DNA from: Planctomycetota bacterium
GTDB taxonomy: Bacteria; Planctomycetota; Phycisphaerae; UBA1845
Length of the DNA: 7,643 nt
Assembly: GCA_022566435.1 (NCBI GenBank)
Contig: JADFIX010000147.1
Location: 1-7,643 of the forward strand
Direction: 5' to 3'
Shown here: positions 5,150-7,643 of the stretch, piece by piece
Layout of the letters: every line of letters starts with the position of its first letter
How positions within the stretch are numbered: the first letter of the stretch is position 1
Translations under genes and position numbers: made by a program
Notes under the pieces: generated by a model
Seen by the model: only the letters and a program-made list of their open reading frames with translations
Told to the model about the DNA's origin: nothing
The model's database searches: none

Positions 5150-7321
5150 ATGTTCCATGGTGATGAAATCGTCGTTTTGCCCCACGGGTTTCGGATTTCG
5201 AAAGCCTCCTTGGACACCATAGACATCCAGGACGGCTCCCGATGCTGGGGAATTTGGCAGTTTGACTCGAGGCAGAACAGAGACCCAACAGAAGTGCGGC
5301 CTCCGCACCTGCATATCTCCCCGATTCATCCGAGCTCATGGCCCGTTACGGTCCGAATGCAGATTGTCCTGAGCGACAAGAAGGAAGCGAGGGCGATGGC
5401 GAAGGCGGCAGCCGTCCTGGCGGAACAACATGTACACATCCTCTTCGCCCGAGCAGCGCCTACTGGCTTCTATCACAGCATGTGGAACGTCATTTGTGAG
5501 CGCACCTCCGCGAAACACGCGTTCGCAGAGCGGAGGGAAGAGCTGAGCCGGCTGCGTGCACGTATCCAACCAGGAGGGAAGCAGCATAGTGCCATCAGCT
5601 GGGAGGAACTGGAGTTTGCATCGCCCGCGGTGATGAGCAAACTCCGGAATGCGGTTGGGGAGGATTTAGCTGGCCACTTTCACGTACTGCGAGAAACGAG
5701 CAACAAGCTGCGCGAAGATGTTGGAATCGAAGCGGCTAGGTTCATCGACGAGATGAAGCACGCTCTTCTGGATGCCGATCGGGAGCTCTCAAAGGGAAAG
5801 GCGTTTCTTCACCGAAAGATTGGCCCCAAAGAGCAACATTTCTGGGACTTTCCAAAAGCAAGGGTTGATGAACTCATTGGCGAGTTTCAAGGGCGCGAGT
5901 GGCCCACGTATTACGCCAAGACGAATCGCATCTGGGATAACCCGGCGAGATACGATAATCCAGTGGTTACGGGTGATGGAATGCCATGGGTCGCTCAAGC
6001 TTGGCTTTTTGGGTATGGCGTCGAACGACCAATTGCCTTCCGATATGACGCAGCGTCGAATGTGCTTGCTGTTGATCCGGCCGGGGAAACGGAATTCCGT
6101 GACACGTTGATCGACCAGTACAAGCTGAGCTTGCCGACAAGAACCGTCGTAGCGTTTAACCCCGAGGAGCGCTTTGTACGAATTGGCTTCGGCTCGATCA
6201 GGCCAAATGAGAAGCGTATTGCCATCCAGGTAAAGTACAAGACACGGGCGAGCGAGAAAGGGAAGCCGTTCGGGCACGGACCGTACGGGTTGCTTGCCGC
6301 GGTCCTCAACGAATTGTCGTACAAGGGAATCAAGCCCGTTCACGCGTCTACAGTCGTAACCGATCGAAACGAGAGGATGGAGGTTGGTAAGATTAATCTA
6401 ACGGGTGTTGTGTCGATCCAACCAGGAACTTCCCCCGGATCGGAAGCACTACACAACTTCCTTGGACATATTCGGAGTACACTACAGCACCTGAGAGTAG
6501 CCTCAGACACGGAAGAAGTGGCGGGCGTGACCGAAGTCGTAGCGAAGGACACAACGGTGACAGAGCAAAGCATCGACCAACTGTTTGTTTCGATACGCCT
6601 AGACCTACTCGACGATAGATCATCGCTCGAGGAGGGGATCAAGCAAGCCGCCAGAGCCTTCGGCTTCGAGGCGGTGGTTGTAAAGGACCCCTACGGTGCT
6701 ATACCGGACGCCGTTCGGAAAGCGATGAAGGCGTCCATGGCGGTCTTGCAGGTCATACCACTGCTAAAGCGCCGGGACGGTACGTTTGAGCAGGTGCACG
6801 AGGCTCAGTTGGATTGGATCCTGTTCGAGAACGGCGTGGCCGAAGGTCTCGGTCTCCCGATCGTAATGTGTGTCGATACGGTCAACGGTGCCACCCTAGA
6901 TGAATGGAAGAAGCGCCTGCAGCCGAGGGCTGGTTGGATGCTTCAGCAATTCAATCGAAGCGATGAAACACGAAAGATCGTAGAGGATATCCGAACCGCC
7001 ATCGGTAAGTTGGCCGCCGAGATAGCGAAAAGGGCTACATCGGTTCCCGCTGGCCTGCCGTCCTTTGTTCGAGAAGCTGCACACTCCAACCAGTACGAGT
7101 TGCCAACTATCGGGGACACGTTCTCAAGGCGGGCTTCTGACGAAAGCCTGAGCCCTGCGGATGAGCGGGCTGCGCTCAAGGTCCTGGATGACCTGTCGGC
7201 ACAATCGCGTGAAGCAGCTACTGCACTCGATGAAAGCTCGAATCAGGTCGACAAAATCACTCACCGAATTGAAAGTCACTTAAGCCACGTAGACCAGGAC
7301 CGTCACAATGGGCCTCTTTGA
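5150..7321 (+). CDS. Two ACT-like segments plus C-terminal TIR-like/deoxyribosyltransferase-like domain; candidate conflict-system effector
   Basis: 723 residues, no signal peptide or membrane segment, so probably cytosolic. AGAGG lies six bases before the ATG. Domains by eye: a beta-rich start (1-60); an ACT-like segment (about 66-118, from VTVRMQIVLSDKKEARAM through LAEQHVHILFARA to MWNVICE); a charged helical stretch (120-250); a second beta-rich part (270-355); a second ACT-like segment (about 356-424, GLLAAVLNELSYKGIKPVHASTVV); a TIR-like or nucleoside-deoxyribosyltransferase-like domain (about 475-625). The last begins QLFVSIRLDLL, continues KDPYGAIPDAVRKAMKAS, and carries LFENGVAEGLGLPIVM (558-573), in which E560 sits where the catalytic Glu of these folds occurs. 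A helical tail follows (665-715). Such domains often hydrolyse NAD or cleave nucleotides in antiphage defence; ACT-like folds bind small ligands. Function is inferred, not shown. It overlaps the next gene by 14 bases. Confidence 0.8.
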   Translation: MFHGDEIVVLPHGFRISKASLDTIDIQDGSRCWGIWQFDSRQNRDPTEVRPPHLHISPIHPSSWPVTVRMQIVLSDKKEARAMAKAAAVLAEQHVHILFARAAPTGFYHSMWNVICERTSAKHAFAERREELSRLRARIQPGGKQHSAISWEELEFASPAVMSKLRNAVGEDLAGHFHVLRETSNKLREDVGIEAARFIDEMKHALLDADRELSKGKAFLHRKIGPKEQHFWDFPKARVDELIGEFQGREWPTYYAKTNRIWDNPARYDNPVVTGDGMPWVAQAWLFGYGVERPIAFRYDAASNVLAVDPAGETEFRDTLIDQYKLSLPTRTVVAFNPEERFVRIGFGSIRPNEKRIAIQVKYKTRASEKGKPFGHGPYGLLAAVLNELSYKGIKPVHASTVVTDRNERMEVGKINLTGVVSIQPGTSPGSEALHNFLGHIRSTLQHLRVASDTEEVAGVTEVVAKDTTVTEQSIDQLFVSIRLDLLDDRSSLEEGIKQAARAFGFEAVVVKDPYGAIPDAVRKAMKASMAVLQVIPLLKRRDGTFEQVHEAQLDWILFENGVAEGLGLPIVMCVDTVNGATLDEWKKRLQPRAGWMLQQFNRSDETRKIVEDIRTAIGKLAAEIAKRATSVPAGLPSFVREAAHSNQYELPTIGDTFSRRASDESLSPADERAALKVLDDLSAQSREAATALDESSNQVDKITHRIESHLSHVDQDRHNGPL

Positions 7322-7601
7322 CGCCTTCAAGGATTTCGCCAAGAGCTGCATGGACTTGTACAAAGAACTCGTCTTGCTGCGCGACAGAATTGGTCGCCTA
7401 GGCGAACAAATCGATAAGCTCCTTGGTGCCAACGAGAGACTCCGTGAGGACAACGTCACTCTTCGCGACCGCGTAACTCGTGTTGAAGCAGAGTCAAACG
7501 CAAACGCCGCTCAACTCCTGAAAGTCGCCACCACAATCGAGAGCCTAGCGAAAGAAAACGAGGAACTCCGAAGCCGCGTTACCCGCCTTGAATCGACGTA
7601 G
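7308..7601 (+). CDS. Small coiled-coil protein, translationally coupled partner
   Basis: 97 residues, starting inside the last codons of the preceding gene (14-base overlap, different frame), with AGGA eight bases before the ATG. This overlap implies coupled translation and joint function. Residues 1-20 (MGLFDAFKDFAKSCMDLYKE) could form an amphipathic helix with phenylalanine, leucine and methionine on one face, able to touch a membrane or a partner. From about residue 21 to the end the chain is heptad-like and charged (LVLLRDRIGRLGEQIDKLL, then LREDNVTLRDRVTRVEAE, then LAKENEELRSRVTRLES), a clear coiled-coil pattern. No enzyme motif is visible. It may oligomerise with the helical tail (665-715) of the upstream protein, as scaffold, sensor or inhibitor. 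I do not recognise the family. Confidence 0.8.
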   Translation: MGLFDAFKDFAKSCMDLYKELVLLRDRIGRLGEQIDKLLGANERLREDNVTLRDRVTRVEAESNANAAQLLKVATTIESLAKENEELRSRVTRLEST

Positions 7602-7623
7602 CCGTGGCGGGAGACATGTTCAA

Positions 7624-7643
7624 ATGAGTGGTGAGATCTTCGT
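7624..7643 (+). CDS. Possible start of a third operon gene, cut by window edge
   Basis: ATG at 7624, 22 bases after the previous stop, preceded by GGGAG with a 10-base spacer. The readable codons give MSGEIF and then GT (probably Val). Many TIR-domain proteins begin in this way (short lead, then IFVS or IFIS), which would fit the neighbours, but seven codons cannot establish it. Confidence 0.35.

Noticed and set aside
4741..5226. Minus-strand open frame of 161 codons over the control region
   Set aside because: It crosses the end of an insertion sequence and the start of the next gene, has no ribosome site of note and no recognisable family.
5789..6343. Minus-strand open frame of 184 codons inside the large operon gene
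   Set aside because: Fully antisense to a gene with coherent domain patterns and good start signals; no independent support.

Overview
The window looks like an accessory-rich stretch of a bacterial chromosome, most probably a planctomycete. The lineage clue is the ECF sigma factor at the left edge, which belongs to the short family (TIGR02999-like) that is greatly expanded in Planctomycetes. Fairly high GC and the two transposase types fit this, but no rRNA or other decisive marker is present, so the assignment is an inference.

Layout, left to right. (1) 1-525, minus strand: the 5' part of the ECF sigma factor gene, cut by the window edge, with a plausible promoter at 574-602. (2) 768-2325: an IS4-family, IS50/Tn5-like insertion sequence with 20-bp perfect terminal inverted repeats. 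Its transposase (minus strand) keeps the D, D, E and YREK signatures, but the chain is split by a -1 frameshift in an AAAA run near codon 28. (3) 2326-2538: a short intergenic region with a GC-rich hairpin, three tandem 16-bp units and a promoter. (4) 2539-3393, plus: larE, the ATP-dependent sulfur transferase used to make the nickel-pincer nucleotide cofactor. (5) 3487-4807: a second insertion sequence with TGT...ACA ends and an intact 340-codon DDE integrase-type transposase. (6) 4808-5149: non-coding, carrying a promoter with a dyad in its spacer and two direct repeats in the leader. (7) 5150-7601 and onward, plus: a compact operon. It encodes a 723-residue protein with two ACT-like segments and a C-terminal TIR-like/deoxyribosyltransferase-like domain, then a 14-bp-overlapping 97-residue coiled-coil protein, then the first codons of a third reading frame cut by the right edge.

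The operon is the most interesting part. ACT-like folds usually sense small ligands. TIR-like/deoxyribosyltransferase-like domains at protein C-termini are frequent NAD- or nucleotide-consuming effectors in prokaryotic immunity. Putting both in one protein, translationally coupled to a small coiled-coil partner and lying next to insertion sequences, suggests a conflict or antiphage system of a type I do not recognise. The function is inferred from fold-like patterns read by eye; no homology search was possible. larE, the sigma factor and the insertion sequences look like unrelated neighbours.
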